Numbered from the stretch's first letter, positions 36,249-46,921 are shown. The stretch: 64,000 nucleotides of DNA from Streptomyces sp. NBC_01481 (GCF_026339995.1 NZ_JAPEPT010000002.1:1-64000); one strand, 5' to 3'. A program made the numbers and translations. Notes: a model not told the origin generated them from the sequence alone.

Positions 36249-39200
36249 TCAGACCTCTTCGACGCTGCTCGGCTCACGCCGGGACAGGTCGATACCGAGC
36301 TCCTCCGCCGCGCGGAAGACGTCCTCGTCCGTGTCGCGCATCTCGATGGACATGCCGTCCGAGGAGAGCACCTCCACGTTGAGGCAGAGCGACTGCATTT
36401 CCTTGATGAGCACCTTGAAGGACTCGGGAATGCCGGGCTCAGGGATGTTCTCGCCCTTGACGATGGCCTCGTAGACCTTCACGCGGCCTGTGACGTCGTC
36501 GGACTTGATGGTCAGCAGCTCCTGGAGGGCGTACGCGGCGCCATAAGCCTCCAGCGCCCACACCTCCATCTCACCGAATCGCTGGCCACCGAACTGGGCC
36601 TTACCACCCAGCGGCTGCTGGGTGATCATCGAGTACGGGCCGGTCGAGCGGGCGTGCAGCTTGTCGTCGACCAGGTGGTGGAGCTTGAGGATGTACATGT
36701 ACCCGATCGAGATCGGGTCCGGGAACGGCTCGCCGGAGCGGCCGTCGAACAGGTTGGCCTTGCCGGACGGCTGGACCAGCCGGTCACCGTCGCGGTTCGG
36801 GATCGTGGCCTCGAAGAGACCGGCGATCTCGTCCTCGCGCGCACCGTCGAAGACCGGGGTCGCGACGTTGGTGCCCGGCTCGACCTGGTCGGCGCCGATG
36901 GCCTGCAGGCGCTGGGCCCAGTCGTCGGCCAGACCGGAGACGTCCCAGCCGCGGCTGGCGAGCCAGCCGAGGTGGATCTCGAGGACCTGTCCCGGGTTCA
37001 TCCGGGACGGGACACCGAGCGGGTTGAGGATGATGTCGACCGGGGTGCCGTCCTCCAGGAACGGCATGTCCTCGATCGGCAGGATCTTCGAGATGACGCC
37101 CTTGTTGCCGTGACGGCCGGCGAGCTTGTCACCATCGGTGATCTTGCGCTTCTGCGCGACGTACACGCGAACCAGCTGGTTCACGCCGGGCGGCAGCTCG
37201 TCGCCCTCCTCGCGGTCGAAGACGCGTACGCCGATGATCTTGCCGGTCTCGCCGTGGGGCACCTTCAGCGAGGTGTCACGGACCTCACGCGCCTTCTCAC
37301 CGAAGATCGCGCGGAGCAGACGCTCCTCCGGGGTCAGCTCGGTCTCACCCTTGGGCGTGACCTTGCCGACCAGGATGTCGCCGGCGACGACCTCGGCACC
37401 GATACGGATGATGCCGCGCTCGTCGAGGTCGGCGAGGACCTCCTCGGAGACGTTCGGGATGTCCCGGGTGATCTCCTCCGGGCCGAGCTTGGTGTCACGG
37501 GCGTCGACCTCGTGCTCCTCGATGTGGATCGAGGAGAGGACATCGTCCTGCACGAGGCGCTGCGACAGGATGATCGCGTCCTCGTAGTTGTGACCCTCCC
37601 ACGGCATGAAGGCGACCAGCAGGTTCTTGCCGAGCGCCATCTCGCCCTGCTCGGTGGCCGGACCGTCGGCGAGGACCTGGCCCTCGACGACCCGGGCGCC
37701 CTCGTCCACGACAACCTTCTGGTTGACCGAGGTGCCCTGGTTCGACCGGGAGAACTTGGCGATGCGGTACGTGGTGTACGTGCCGTCGTCGTTGGCGACG
37801 GTGATGTAGTCCGCGGAGACCTCCTGGACAACACCTTCCTTCTCCGCCTTGATGACGTCACCGGCGTCGACCGCGCAGCGGTACTCCATGCCGGTGCCGA
37901 CCAGCGGCGCCTCGGCCGTGATCAGCGGAACGGCCTGACGCATCATGTTCGCGCCCATGAGGGCACGGTTGGCGTCGTCGTGCTCGAGGAACGGGATCAT
38001 GGCGGTCGCGACCGACACCATCTGGCGCGGCGAGACGTCCATGTAGTCCACGTCGGAGCCCGGGACGTAGTCGACCTCGCCGCCACGACGGCGGACCAGG
38101 ACACGGGCTTCGGCGAAGCGCATGTCGTCGGTCAGCGCGGCGTTGGCCTGCGCGATGACGAACCGGTCTTCCTCGTCGGCGGTCAGGTAGTCGACCTCGT
38201 CGGTCACCTGGTCGTCGACGACCTTGCGGTACGGCGTCTCGACGAAGCCGAACGCGTTGACCCGGCCGTAGGAGGCGAGCGAGCCGATCAGACCGATGTT
38301 CGGGCCTTCAGGGGTCTCGATCGGGCACATGCGGCCGTAGTGCGACGGGTGCACGTCACGGACCTCGAAGCCGGCCCGCTCACGGGACAGACCACCCGGG
38401 CCAAGCGCGGACAGACGGCGCTTGTGGGTGAGACCCGACAGCGGGTTGTTCTGGTCCATGAACTGCGACAGCTGGCTGGTGCCGAAGAACTCCTTGATGG
38501 AGGCGACGACCGGCCGGATGTTGATCAGGGTCTGCGGCGTGATCGCCTCGACGTCCTGGGTCGTCATGCGCTCACGCACAACGCGCTCCATACGAGCCAG
38601 ACCCGTGCGGACCTGGTTCTGGATGAGCTCGCCGACGTTGCGCAGACGACGGTTGCCGAAGTGGTCGATGTCGTCGGTCTCGACGACGATCTGGGTGCCG
38701 CTCTCGCCCACGGTCTCGGTCTCACCGGCGTGCAGCTTGACCAGGTACTTGATGGTCGCGATGACGTCGTCGGTGGTGAGCACGCCGGCGTCCAGCGGCT
38801 CTTCGGCGCCGAGCTTCTTGTTCACCTTGTAGCGGCCGACCTTGGCGAGGTCGTAACGCTTCGGGTTGAAGTAGAGGTTCTCGAGCAGCGTCTGAGCGGC
38901 CTCGCGCGTCGGCGGCTCGCCCGGGCGGAGCTTGCGGTAGATGTCGAGCAGCGCGTCGTCCTGGCCCTGGGTGTGGTCCTTCTCCAGGGTGGCGCGCATG
39001 GACTCGTACTCGCCGAACTCCTCGAGGATCTGCTCGGTGGTCCAGCCGAGAGCCTTGAGCAGGACGGTGACGGACTGCTTGCGCTTGCGGTCGATGCGAA
39101 CGCCGACCATGTCGCGCTTGTCGATCTCCATCTCCAGCCAGGCACCCCGGGACGGGATGATCTTGGCTGTGAAGATGTCCTTGTCGGACGTCTTGTCGAT

Positions 39201-39734
39201 GTTGGAGTCGAAGTAGACACCCGGCGAGCGGACCAGCTGCGACACGACGACACGCTCGGTGCCGTTGATGACGAAGGTGCCCTTGTTGGTCATGAGCGGG
39301 AAGTCGCCCATGAAGACCGTCTGGGACTTGATCTCGCCGGTCTCGTTGTTGGTGAACTCGGCCGTGACGAAGAGCGGGGCCGCGTACGTGAAGTCGCGCT
39401 CCTTGCACTCGTCGATGGAGTTCTTCGGAGGCTCGAAACGGTGGTCGCGGAAGGTCAGCGACATCGACCCGGAGAAGTCCTCGATCGGAGAGATCTCCTC
39501 GAAGATCTCTTCCAGACCGGACTTGGTGGGGACGTCCTGTCCGCTGTCCAGAGCCGCCTCGACACGAGCCTTCCATGCGGCATTGCCGAGCAGCCAGTCA
39601 AAGCTCTCAGTCTGCAACGCGAGGAGGTTCGGAACCTCGAGGGGCTCCTTGATCTTTGCAAAGGAGATGCGCAGCGGGGCGGTGCTGGCGCCGTTGTTCG
39701 TATTCGCGGTCGAGGCGTTGCGCGAGGCGGCCAA
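36249..39734 (-). CDS. rpoB: RNA polymerase beta subunit
   Basis: Forms the other half of the polymerase catalytic cleft. It has 1161 residues from the TTG before [12 protein letters not shown], which has GGAAGG at ideal spacing; a GTG ten codons upstream is an alternative. The rifampicin region [20 protein letters not shown] plus [10 protein letters not shown] is wild type. The conserved [19 protein letters not shown] and the end [24 protein letters not shown] (in part) are present. It is followed by rpoC. Confidence 0.99.
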   Translation of the reverse strand: MAASRNASTANTNNGASTAPLRISFAKIKEPLEVPNLLALQTESFDWLLGNAAWKARVEAALDSGQDVPTKSGLEEIFEEISPIEDFSGSMSLTFRDHRFEPPKNSIDECKERDFTYAAPLFVTAEFTNNETGEIKSQTVFMGDFPLMTNKGTFVINGTERVVVSQLVRSPGVYFDSNIDKTSDKDIFTAKIIPSRGAWLEMEIDKRDMVGVRIDRKRKQSVTVLLKALGWTTEQILEEFGEYESMRATLEKDHTQGQDDALLDIYRKLRPGEPPTREAAQTLLENLYFNPKRYDLAKVGRYKVNKKLGAEEPLDAGVLTTDDVIATIKYLVKLHAGETETVGESGTQIVVETDDIDHFGNRRLRNVGELIQNQVRTGLARMERVVRERMTTQDVEAITPQTLINIRPVVASIKEFFGTSQLSQFMDQNNPLSGLTHKRRLSALGPGGLSRERAGFEVRDVHPSHYGRMCPIETPEGPNIGLIGSLASYGRVNAFGFVETPYRKVVDDQVTDEVDYLTADEEDRFVIAQANAALTDDMRFAEARVLVRRRGGEVDYVPGSDVDYMDVSPRQMVSVATAMIPFLEHDDANRALMGANMMRQAVPLITAEAPLVGTGMEYRCAVDAGDVIKAEKEGVVQEVSADYITVANDDGTYTTYRIAKFSRSNQGTSVNQKVVVDEGARVVEGQVLADGPATEQGEMALGKNLLVAFMPWEGHNYEDAIILSQRLVQDDVLSSIHIEEHEVDARDTKLGPEEITRDIPNVSEEVLADLDERGIIRIGAEVVAGDILVGKVTPKGETELTPEERLLRAIFGEKAREVRDTSLKVPHGETGKIIGVRVFDREEGDELPPGVNQLVRVYVAQKRKITDGDKLAGRHGNKGVISKILPIEDMPFLEDGTPVDIILNPLGVPSRMNPGQVLEIHLGWLASRGWDVSGLADDWAQRLQAIGADQVEPGTNVATPVFDGAREDEIAGLFEATIPNRDGDRLVQPSGKANLFDGRSGEPFPDPISIGYMYILKLHHLVDDKLHARSTGPYSMITQQPLGGKAQFGGQRFGEMEVWALEAYGAAYALQELLTIKSDDVTGRVKVYEAIVKGENIPEPGIPESFKVLIKEMQSLCLNVEVLSSDGMSIEMRDTDEDVFRAAEELGIDLSRREPSSVEEV

Positions 39735-39914
39735 GAGGGGGTCCTTCCGAGGGCTCGGACTCACTACGCGCGTACCGGTCCCACCATGGGCACGGAGACA
39801 GACGCTCCTGGTTGGCCAAATGGCCAGCTCAGGGATGCTTCAGTCAACGATGCTCATACGTGGGGATGCCCCTGGTGACGGGCAGGGGGCAGTTAACAGG
39901 CAGCGCAAAGGGTC

Positions 39915-39943
39915 AGTGTAGCCACTTGGCACACTGATGTCCA
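39915..39943 (-). promoter_or_regulatory. Promoter for rpoBC
   Basis: Minus-strand TGGACA (39938-39943) and TACACT (39915-39920) with a 17-base spacer. Predicted transcription start is near 39908, about 175 bases upstream of rpoB. Confidence 0.7.
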
Positions 39944-40216
39944 GTGCGGGTTTTCGAGACCCTCGTTGTTCTCAACTCCGCGGCTTGCCCTCGCGCCAGC
40001 AGGCGCACCTCGATACTGCCCGTTCGGTCGTCGATCCATGCCTCGGATCCGGATCCTTGTGACGACGCGTCCTGAGAATTGCGCGCTACGTGCGGTTCGT
40101 CAAGGCCCCCCAACCCAAACTGGCTGCTGAGATCGTCACTGACCAGCGTCAGGGGCGCACGGCGAAGATCACGATACCCACCGGATCCGGAAGAACAGGG
40201 CAGGCCTCGCACACGT

Positions 40217-40252
40217 CGAAGGGCGACCACCCGTCTGGGTGATCGCCCTTCG
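40217..40252 (-). terminator. Terminator after rplJ-rplL
   Basis: Arms CGAAGGGCGACCACCC and its near complement with a short loop. The one C.A on the plus strand is a G.U in the minus transcript. It lies about 75 bases past the rplL stop, so rpoBC is probably transcribed mainly from its own promoter. Confidence 0.7.
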
Positions 40253-40328
40253 CTGTGTCCCTTGCGGCTCCTATGCGGAACCACGCGTCAGAGACTCAAT
40301 CCACGCGCCGGTGGGCGCAAGTGGGGAC

Positions 40329-40712
40329 TTACTTGACCTCGACGGACGCGCCGGCACCCTTGAGGGACTCGGCGGCCTTCTCGGCGGCGTCCTTGGCGAC
40401 CTTCTCGAGAACGGGCTTCGGGGCGCCGTCCACGAGGTCCTTGGCCTCCTTCAGACCCAGGGAGGTCAGCTCACGCACGACCTTGATGACCTGGATCTTC
40501 TTCTCGCCGGCGCCGGTGAGGATGACGTCGAACTCGTCCTGCTCGGCCTCGGCCTCGGCCGGGGCGGCAGCGGCGCCACCAGCGGCAGCGGCGACCGGAG
40601 CGGCGGCGGTGACGTCGAACTTCTCCTCGAACGCCTTCACGAACTCGGAGAGCTCGATGAGGGTCATCTCCTCGAACTGCGCAAGCAGGTCGTCCTGGCT
40701 GAGCTTCGCCAT
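40329..40712 (-). CDS. rplL: 50S ribosomal protein L7/L12
   Basis: Stalk protein that recruits translational GTPases; present as dimers on L10. It has 127 residues: an N-terminal dimerisation domain ([29 protein letters not shown], in part), an Ala-rich hinge and the C-terminal domain [24 protein letters not shown] (in part). The ATG of [10 protein letters not shown] has GAAGGA upstream. Confidence 0.98.
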   Translation of the reverse strand: MAKLSQDDLLAQFEEMTLIELSEFVKAFEEKFDVTAAAPVAAAAGGAAAAPAEAEAEQDEFDVILTGAGEKKIQVIKVVRELTSLGLKEAKDLVDGAPKPVLEKVAKDAAEKAAESLKGAGASVEVK

Positions 40713-40825
40713 GATGGGCGATCCTTCCACTAAATCGGCTGGTGCCGGGATGTATATGTCGGCGGGCGTTCGGCCCGCTGCGACCAGCTCGCCTTCAGGC
40801 GGCGCTGATCAATGCGCGAGCCGAA

Positions 40826-41356
40826 TTACTCGGCACCGCCCTGCTCGGCCTTCTTGGCACGAAGCGCCTCCGCGGTGCGGACGAACTTCGAGGGAAGCGC
40901 CTGGAAGAGCGCGGCAGCCTGGGACTGCTTGCCCTTCATGGCGCCCGCCAGCTTGGCGAGCAGAACCTCGCGGGACTCGAGGTCCGCAAGCTTCTTGATC
41001 TCATCGGCGGACAGCGCCTTACCGTCAAGGACACCGCCCTTGATGATGAGGTTGGGGTTGTCCTTGGCGAAGTCACGAAGACCCTTCGCCGACTCCACCG
41101 GGTCACCGGTGACGAAGGCAACCGCTGTCGGACCGTTGAACAGGTCGTCAAGCGTGTTGATCCCGGCCTCGTTGGCCGCAATCTTGGTCAGCGTGTTCTT
41201 CACCACGGCGTACTGGGCGTTCTCACCGAGCGAACGGCGCAGCTGCTTGAGCTGAGCCACGGTGAGACCCCGGTACTCGGTCAGCACGGCGGCGTTCGAG
41301 CTGCGGAACTGCTCCGCGAGCTCGGCTACCGCGGCAGCCTTGTCGGGCCTTGCCAT
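40826..41356 (-). CDS. rplJ: 50S ribosomal protein L10
   Basis: Stalk base that binds 23S rRNA and L7/L12 dimers; in other bacteria the L10-L12 complex binds its own leader. It has 176 residues: [38 protein letters not shown] and an Ala-rich L12-binding C-terminal helix. AAGGAGG precedes the ATG. A leader of about 210 nt contains an attenuator-like hairpin. Confidence 0.97.
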   Translation of the reverse strand: MARPDKAAAVAELAEQFRSSNAAVLTEYRGLTVAQLKQLRRSLGENAQYAVVKNTLTKIAANEAGINTLDDLFNGPTAVAFVTGDPVESAKGLRDFAKDNPNLIIKGGVLDGKALSADEIKKLADLESREVLLAKLAGAMKGKQSQAAALFQALPSKFVRTAEALRAKKAEQGGAE

Positions 41357-41407
41357 AGAGCGTCGGCCTCCTTCCGGGTGATGAGGACCGCTCAGAAGGG
41401 GCTGGGC

Positions 41408-41442
41408 AAAACGAAACGCCCCGGCGCAGGCGCACGGGGCGT
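41408..41442 (-). terminator. Attenuator-like hairpin in the rplJ leader
   Basis: In the minus transcript ACGCCCCG and CGGGGCGT (41435-41442 and 41416-41423) pair around an 11-base loop that can itself pair (GCGC/GCGC). TTCGTTTT follows at once. This is intrinsic-terminator shape and lies about 60 bases upstream of rplJ and downstream of the likely rplJ promoter. Confidence 0.65.
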
Positions 41443-41572
41443 AGCTCAACCGAATGGAATCCGGGAGCTGTCCACAGTCACCTGCGCAGGACGTCCGCAG
41501 CTAGCGGATCCTTCGGCCGCCACACCCTCTACGAGAGCACGGCAACGACCAGCGGTCTTTGGCTTCTGTGGA

Positions 41573-41602
41573 AGCGTACGGGACCGGATCCCGGTCAGGC
41601 AA
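41573..41602 (-). promoter_or_regulatory. Promoter for rplJ-rplL
   Basis: Minus-strand TTGCCT (41597-41602) and TACGCT (41573-41578) with an 18-base spacer, starting 15 bases after the stop of the lipoprotein gene. Predicted transcription start is near 41566. Confidence 0.6.
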
Positions 41603-41617
41603 ATCGGGCCGTACGGC

Positions 41618-42487
41618 TCACTCCTGGCCGCTCCCGATGTCCTTGAACATCTCGGCCAGGTCCGCCGTCGCGGAGGCCGGCGGCGCCTTCACGACGACCG
41701 GTTTGTTGTAGTCGAGGAACGTGATGGTGAGATCCAGCGGGCCCTTCTCGGCGGCCGCGCGGGTGCGGAACTGCTTGGTGTGATCGTTCCCGTCGATCCA
41801 CATGTCCATCGTGACGGCCTTGACGCCCATCTCCTCGTACTTCTTGAGGCTCTTCTCCCGGCGCTGCCTGGTCGCCGCGTCCTCGCCCTTGAGACTCGCG
41901 CGCATCACGTCCAGCGGCACGGTGCCCGCGTAGTGGGTGGTGGCCACGCCGTCGACCGTCTCCTGGCCGACCTTCTTGAGGTCCTTGGCGGCGGTCAGCG
42001 AGGACGAGTCCTCCGTCGGGTTCCGGTCCGCCTGGCCGCCCAGCCCGGACAGCGGGTCCTGGCCGCCCTTGCCCAGCCCGGACAGGTCGAACTTGAGCCA
42101 CGTCTTGCCGTCCAGCTCGGCAGCGGCCTTCTCGCCTCCGTTGAGGTACATGACGCCGCCGACGAGGCGGATCTCGACCTCGGCGTTCTCCCCGGCGCTC
42201 TTCTGCTTCATCTTCATCCGCAGGGCGAGCGGCTTCAGCGCCATCGCAGCCTGGCCCTCGATCGCGCCGCCCCCCGGCACCTGGCCCTTCATGCGGTACG
42301 AGAGCGAGGTCAGCTTCTCGTTCTGGTCGGCCGCGCGCTTGACCGCCGCCGCCAGGGTGACCCGGAGCGGCTTCTGCGCGGCCGGGCGGTCCGGCTTCGG
42401 CGTGGTGCCCGCCGAACAGGCCGCGGTGCCGCACAGCAGCGCTCCGGCGAGCAGCCCCCCGGCCGCCTTCCGGTACATCGGATGCAT
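41618..42487 (-). CDS. Predicted lipoprotein, LppX/LprG-like
   Basis: A 289-residue predicted lipoprotein. The signal peptide MHPMYRKAAGGLLAGALLCGTAAC has lipobox TAAC with Cys24. The mature part (SLSYRMKGQVPGG, EIRLVGGVMYLNGG, WLKFDLSG, GVATTHYAGTVPLDVMRA, MDMWIDGNDHTKQFRT) has the alternating-strand pattern of the LolA/LppX-type half-barrel fold. A role in lipid binding or surface function is only inferred. It lies between rplA and rplJ, same strand. The start chosen is the ATG with GGGGGG upstream; an ATG three codons later is possible. Confidence 0.8.
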   Translation of the reverse strand: MHPMYRKAAGGLLAGALLCGTAACSAGTTPKPDRPAAQKPLRVTLAAAVKRAADQNEKLTSLSYRMKGQVPGGGAIEGQAAMALKPLALRMKMKQKSAGENAEVEIRLVGGVMYLNGGEKAAAELDGKTWLKFDLSGLGKGGQDPLSGLGGQADRNPTEDSSSLTAAKDLKKVGQETVDGVATTHYAGTVPLDVMRASLKGEDAATRQRREKSLKKYEEMGVKAVTMDMWIDGNDHTKQFRTRAAAEKGPLDLTITFLDYNKPVVVKAPPASATADLAEMFKDIGSGQE

Positions 42488-42583
42488 GTTCCCCCCACAG
42501 GTGTACGTGATGCTCCGCAAACCCTCGTGACACTACCGTTCGACTCCGACAGCGCCAGTGATTAAAAGCGGCGCCTGAGCAAA

Positions 42584-42623
42584 AACCGGCCCCCGCGCCT
42601 CTGTCGAGGTGCGGGGGCCGGTT
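42584..42623 (-). terminator. Terminator after rplK-rplA
   Basis: A 17-base arm inverted repeat with one mismatch (AACCGGCCCCCGC core) and a 6-base loop, 24 bases past the rplA stop. On the minus strand it is followed by TTTTTGC, giving a classic intrinsic terminator. Confidence 0.85.
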
Positions 42624-42647
42624 CACGTACCGAGTGAGCCGTCAGGC

Positions 42648-43370
42648 TCAGACCGCGGCCGGGTCCTCCTCGACGAGGAGGTTGCGGGTGCGGTTGGAGT
42701 CCAGCGGGATGCCGGGGCCCATCGTCGTGGTCAGGGTCGCCTTCCTGATGTAGCGGCCCTTCGCGGCGGACGGCTTGAGACGGAGGATCTCCTCCAGCGC
42801 CGCGGCGTAGTTCTCGACCAGCTTCGTCTCGTCGAAGGAGACCTTGCCGATGATGAAGTGCAGGTTCGAGTGCTTGTCGACGCGGAACTCGATCTTGCCG
42901 CCCTTGATGTCGTTCACAGCCTTGGTGACATCGGGGGTGACGGTGCCGGTCTTCGGGTTCGGCATCAGACCACGCGGACCGAGCACGCGGCCGAGGCGGC
43001 CGACCTTGCCCATGAGGTCCGGGGTGGCGACGACGGCGTCGAAGTCCAGACGGCCCTTCGCAACCTCGTCGATCAGTTCGTCGGAGCCGACAATGTCGGC
43101 GCCAGCGGCTTCCGCGGCCGCAGCACGGTCACCGGTCGCGAAGACCAGGACCCGGGCGGTCTTGCCGGTGCCGTGCGGAAGGTTCACGGTGCCGCGGACC
43201 ATCTGGTCGGCCTTGCGCGGGTCAACACCCAGACGCATGGCGACCTCGACGGTGCCGTCGAACTTTGTGGCGGTGGTGTCCTTGGCGAGACGGACGGCCT
43301 CGAGCGGGGCGTACAGCTTCTCCCGGTCGATCTTGGCGTCCGCAGCGCGGAGAGTCTTGCTGCGCTTCAC
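42648..43370 (-). CDS. rplA: 50S ribosomal protein L1
   Basis: L1-stalk protein that moves deacylated tRNA; in E. coli it represses the L11 operon. It has 240 residues: [39 protein letters not shown] and [16 protein letters not shown]. The start is GTG with AGGAG upstream. It follows rplK after 80 bases. Confidence 0.98.
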   Translation of the reverse strand: MKRSKTLRAADAKIDREKLYAPLEAVRLAKDTTATKFDGTVEVAMRLGVDPRKADQMVRGTVNLPHGTGKTARVLVFATGDRAAAAEAAGADIVGSDELIDEVAKGRLDFDAVVATPDLMGKVGRLGRVLGPRGLMPNPKTGTVTPDVTKAVNDIKGGKIEFRVDKHSNLHFIIGKVSFDETKLVENYAAALEEILRLKPSAAKGRYIRKATLTTTMGPGIPLDSNRTRNLLVEEDPAAV

Positions 43371-43450
43371 TTCTGCTCCTGTGTTGGTTCAGGTATGGAG
43401 TCGTGGTGCGGACCAGCGCTTGGTCCTACCACTGAGGTCAACGGGGGCTG

Positions 43451-43885
43451 TCAGCCCTCGACCGTGATGCCCATCGAACGGGCGGTGCCGGCGATGATCT
43501 TCGACGCGGCGTCCAGGTCGTTGGCGTTCAGGTCGGGCATCTTGACCGAGGCGATCTCACGGACCTGGGCGCCGGTGAGCTTGGCAACCTTGGTCTTGTG
43601 AGGCTCGCCGGAGCCCTTGTCCACACCCGCAGCCTTGAGGATCAGCTTGGCGGCCGGCGGAGTCTTGGTGATGAAGGTGAAGGAACGGTCCTCGTAGACC
43701 GTGATCTCCACCGGCACGACCATGCCACGCTGCGACTCGGTCGCAGCGTTGTAGGCCTTGCAGAACTCCATGATGTTGACGCCGTGCTGACCCAGCGCGG
43801 GGCCGACCGGCGGAGCCGGGTTGGCCGCGCCGGCCTGGATCTGGAGCTTGATAAGCCCCGTGACCTTCTTCTTCTTGGGAGGCAT
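43451..43885 (-). CDS. rplK: 50S ribosomal protein L11
   Basis: Stalk-base protein at the GTPase centre, needed for RelA activation and the thiostrepton site. It has 144 residues: [40 protein letters not shown] (in part) carries the proline-rich linker, and the C-terminal domain ends [25 protein letters not shown] (in part). It is preceded by the nusG terminator. Confidence 0.98.
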
Positions 43886-43939
43886 TCCGGGTCCTCTTCC
43901 TATTCATGTCTTTCCTGCTGCCCAAGGGGCAACCGCACA

Positions 43940-43968
43940 ACGATAACTGCTGGGGCTGTGCGGCCAAA
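43940..43968 (-). promoter_or_regulatory. Putative promoter for rplK-rplA
   Basis: Minus-strand TTTGGC (43963-43968) and TATCGT (43940-43945) with a 17-base spacer. The -35 overlaps the T-run of the nusG terminator. The -10 is good, the -35 weak. Confidence 0.35.
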
Positions 43969-44015
43969 AACCGAGCAGGTCAGAGCGGCTGCGAGAGCCG
44001 ATCTGACCTGTTCGG
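43966..44015 (-). terminator. Intrinsic terminator after secE-nusG
   Basis: A 14-bp outer stem (43971-43984 and 44002-44015, one mismatch) encloses a 5-bp inner stem. On the minus strand it is followed by TTTTTGG. It lies about 33 bases past the nusG stop. Confidence 0.85.
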
Positions 44016-44047
44016 AGGCGTATGTTCCAGAGGACTGCCTGAAGGAG

Positions 44048-44962
44048 CTAGTTCTTCTGGATCTGGTCGAAGCTCAGCTCGACCGGGGTCTCGCGGCCGA
44101 AGATCTCGACGAGGCCCTTGACCTTCTTCGAGTCGGCGTTGATCTCGTTGATCGTCGCCTGCAGCGTCGCGAACGGGCCGTCGGTGACGGTGACCGAGTC
44201 GCCGACCTCGAAGTCCAGCACCTGGACCTCGACCTTGCGGGCCGGAGCCGGCTTGCCCTCGGCCTCGGCGGCCTCGCGGGCGGCCTTCTCCTCGGCCTCC
44301 GGGGCGAGCATCTTGACGATCTCGTCCAGGGTCAGCGGGTACGGGTCGTAGGCGTTGCCCACGAAGCCGGTGACGCCGGGGGTGTTGCGGACGACGCCCC
44401 AGGACTCGTTCGTCAGGTCCATACGGACCAGGACGTATCCGGGGAGCTTGTTCTGGCGGACGTTCTTGCGCTCGCCGTTCTTGATCTGGACGATCTCTTC
44501 CTCGGGCACTTCGGCCTGGTAGATGAAGTCCTCGACGTTCAGAGAGACGGCGCGCTGCTCAAGGTTGGCCTTCACGCGCTTCTCGTAACCGGCGTACGTG
44601 TGGATGACGTACCACTCGCCGGGCAGACCGCGCAGTTCGTCGCGGAGCGCGGCGACGGGGTCGACCGGGGCGGCGGGCTCTTCCTCCACGACATCAACCG
44701 CCTCTTCGGCGGCTTCTACGTCGGCGGCCTCTTCGGCCTCGTCCTCGACAGCGGCTGCGGCGGCCTCGTCCTCGTCGACCTCGGCCACGTCGGTGGCCTC
44801 TTCCTCGACGTGCACCGCGGCCTGCTCGGCCGGCTCACCGGCGATGGAGTCGGCAGCCTCGGCCTGGTCCGGCTCCACAGCGTCCGCCGCCTCGACGATG
44901 TCGAGCTCGTCCTCCACGGACTCCGCCGACTCGATGGCGTCGTTCAGGTTCGGGTCAGACAC
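44048..44962 (-). CDS. nusG: Transcription termination/antitermination factor NusG
   Basis: Binds RNA polymerase and couples it to Rho or ribosomes. It has 304 residues, against about 180 in E. coli. Residues 1 to about 115 are a Glu/Asp/Ala-rich acidic extension typical of streptomycetes. The NGN domain starts near [20 protein letters not shown] and includes [28 protein letters not shown] (in part). The KOW domain at the end is [21 protein letters not shown] (in part). The start is GTG (SDPNLND) with AGGAAG upstream. Confidence 0.96.
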   Translation of the reverse strand: MSDPNLNDAIESAESVEDELDIVEAADAVEPDQAEAADSIAGEPAEQAAVHVEEEATDVAEVDEDEAAAAAVEDEAEEAADVEAAEEAVDVVEEEPAAPVDPVAALRDELRGLPGEWYVIHTYAGYEKRVKANLEQRAVSLNVEDFIYQAEVPEEEIVQIKNGERKNVRQNKLPGYVLVRMDLTNESWGVVRNTPGVTGFVGNAYDPYPLTLDEIVKMLAPEAEEKAAREAAEAEGKPAPARKVEVQVLDFEVGDSVTVTDGPFATLQATINEINADSKKVKGLVEIFGRETPVELSFDQIQKN

Positions 44963-45037
44963 GGTGGCTGCTTCTTCCTGGATACAGATGGGGTGGAACA
45001 TGCGAAAGGGGCGCCGCTGCCGGCGCCCTCCGCGGGA

Positions 45038-45325
45038 TCAGCCGAAGACGTACTTGACGGCTTCCTGGAACCCATAGTCAATCACGGTCACCAGACCAAT
45101 CATGACGACTACGAAGACAATCACCACTGTGGTGTACGTCGACAGCTGGCTTCGAGTGGGCCAGACGACCTTGCGCAGCTCGGCAACGATCTGTCGGTAG
45201 AAGAGCGCCAGACGACCGAGGGGGCCCTTCTTGCCGCGCTTACCGCCCTTGCGGGCCTTCTTCTTCGACTCAGGCGCCTCGTCCTCGGCATCAGGCATGT
45301 CGATGGAGCCCACGGCGTCCGTCAC
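45038..45325 (-). CDS. secE: Preprotein translocase subunit SecE
   Basis: Essential clamp of the SecY channel. It has 95 residues, a single-helix actinobacterial form. A charged Lys-rich N-terminus is followed by the amphipathic LALFYRQIVAELRKVVWPTRSQL motif (in part) and one transmembrane helix, TVVIVFVVVMIGLVTVIDY. The start is GTG with AGGTGAA upstream. tRNA-Trp lies 110 bases upstream and nusG follows. Confidence 0.97.
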   Translation of the reverse strand: MTDAVGSIDMPDAEDEAPESKKKARKGGKRGKKGPLGRLALFYRQIVAELRKVVWPTRSQLSTYTTVVIVFVVVMIGLVTVIDYGFQEAVKYVFG

Positions 45326-45434
45326 GATCTTTCACCTGATTCCGGGTCGTGGCCGCGCCGCGCCCGGTGGAGCCGCACGGCCGGTTCATTGAATGTACGT
45401 ACATGCGCACACATCCTGGCGAAGGTGTGTGTAG

Positions 45435-45507
45435 CAGGGCCGGAGGGACTTGAACCCCCAACCGCTGGTTTTGGAGACCAGTGCTCTACCAATTGAGCTA
45501 CGACCCT
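45435..45507 (-). tRNA. tRNA-Trp (anticodon CCA)
   Basis: A 73-base cloverleaf. The acceptor is AGGGTCG paired with CGGCCCT, the D arm GTAGCTCAATTGGTAGAGC, the anticodon arm CTGGT-CT-CCA-AA-ACCAG and the T arm GTTCAAGTC. Discriminator G; CCA is not encoded. It is upstream of secE-nusG, the common arrangement. A possible -10 TAGGTT lies at 45521-45526. Confidence 0.95.
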
Positions 45508-45676
45508 TTGTGGTTTCCCCAACCTACCCCATCCGAAGATGTGGTTGGTGTGGGCCAACGACGAGTGAGTGTACGTGCTCGCAGGCCCGGCGTCGAACAG
45601 ATAGCTTCGGCCCGGTTCCTGTCCGCTACTCGAAACATGTGTGCCGGGCGGGATGGCCGTCTGGGACGATGGCCGT

Positions 45677-46903
45677 ATGAGCGCTGCAACCTCTCCTACC
45701 GAGCGCCGGGTCTCCGCCCGCATCGGTGCGATCTCCGAGTCCGCGACCCTCGCCGTCGACGCAAAGGCCAAGGCCCTCAAGGCCGCCGGACGTCCGGTGA
45801 TCGGCTTCGGCGCGGGTGAGCCGGACTTCCCGACACCGGACTACATCGTCGAGGCCGCGATCGAGGCCTGCAAGAACCCGAAGTACCACCGCTACACGCC
45901 GGCGGGCGGGCTCCCCGAGCTCAAGGCCGCCATCGCCGCGAAGACGCTGCGCGACTCCGGTTACGAGGTCGAGGCCTCGCAGATCCTGGTCACCAACGGC
46001 GGCAAGCAGGCGATCTACGAGGCGTTCGCCGCGATCCTCGACCCGGGTGACGAGGTCATCGTCCCGGCTCCGTACTGGACCACCTACCCCGAGTCGATCC
46101 GCCTCGCGGGCGGCGTCCCGGTCGACGTCGTGGCCGACGAGACCACCGGCTACCGGGTCTCCGTCGAGCAACTGGAGGCTGCGCGCACGGAGCGTACGAA
46201 GGTCGTGCTCTTCGTCTCCCCGTCCAACCCGACCGGCGCGGTCTACAGCGAGGCCGACGCCGAGGCGATCGGGCGCTGGGCGCTCGAGCACGGGCTGTGG
46301 GTGCTGACGGACGAGATCTACGAGCACCTGGTCTACGGCGACGCGAAGTTCACCTCGCTGCCCGCGCTGGTGCCCGAGCTGCGCGACAAGTGCATCGTGG
46401 TCAACGGTGTGGCCAAGACCTATGCGATGACCGGCTGGCGCGTGGGGTGGATCGTCGGCCCGAAGGATGTGGTGAAGGCCGCGACCAACCTGCAGTCGCA
46501 CGCCACCTCGAACGTGTCCAATGTGGCGCAGGTCGCGGCGCTCGCCGCCGTCTCCGGTTCGCTGGACGCGGTCGCCGAGATGCGGACCGCCTTCGACCGC
46601 CGCCGGCAGACGATCGTGCGAATGCTCAACGAGATCGACGGCGTGCTGTGCCCGGTGCCGGAGGGCGCCTTCTACGTATACCCCTCGGTGAAGGGGCTAC
46701 TGGGCAAGGAGATCCGCGGCAAGCGCCCGCAGAGCTCGGTGGAACTGGCGGCGCTGATCCTGGACGAGGCCGAGGTGGCGGTCGTACCGGGCGAGGCCTT
46801 CGGCACGCCCGGCTATCTGCGTCTTTCGTACGCGCTGGGCGACGAGGACCTGGTCGAGGGTGTCTCACGGCTGCAGAAGCTGCTGGCCGAGGCGCGCGAC
46901 TGA
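45677..46903 (+). CDS. aspC: Pyridoxal phosphate-dependent aspartate aminotransferase
   Basis: Class I aminotransferase that interconverts aspartate/2-oxoglutarate and oxaloacetate/glutamate. It has 408 residues. [25 protein letters not shown], the PLP lysine in [18 protein letters not shown] and the substrate-binding Arg in YLRLSYAL are all visible. The ATG at 45677 lacks a Shine-Dalgarno sequence, but GACGAT ends 6 bases upstream, so a leaderless transcript is possible. It is divergent from tRNA-Trp-secE. Other class I substrates cannot be excluded. Confidence 0.93.
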   Translation: MSAATSPTERRVSARIGAISESATLAVDAKAKALKAAGRPVIGFGAGEPDFPTPDYIVEAAIEACKNPKYHRYTPAGGLPELKAAIAAKTLRDSGYEVEASQILVTNGGKQAIYEAFAAILDPGDEVIVPAPYWTTYPESIRLAGGVPVDVVADETTGYRVSVEQLEAARTERTKVVLFVSPSNPTGAVYSEADAEAIGRWALEHGLWVLTDEIYEHLVYGDAKFTSLPALVPELRDKCIVVNGVAKTYAMTGWRVGWIVGPKDVVKAATNLQSHATSNVSNVAQVAALAAVSGSLDAVAEMRTAFDRRRQTIVRMLNEIDGVLCPVPEGAFYVYPSVKGLLGKEIRGKRPQSSVELAALILDEAEVAVVPGEAFGTPGYLRLSYALGDEDLVEGVSRLQKLLAEARD

Positions 46904-46921
46904 CGTCCTGCGACGGCGGAG

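Larger units (their letters stand above)
39735..40328. other. Non-coding region between rplL and rpoB
   Basis: About 594 bases without a credible gene. It holds the rpoB leader of about 174 nt, the rpoB promoter at 39915-39943, roughly 270 bases in which I see no clear element, and the rplL terminator at 40217-40252. Confidence 0.75.
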
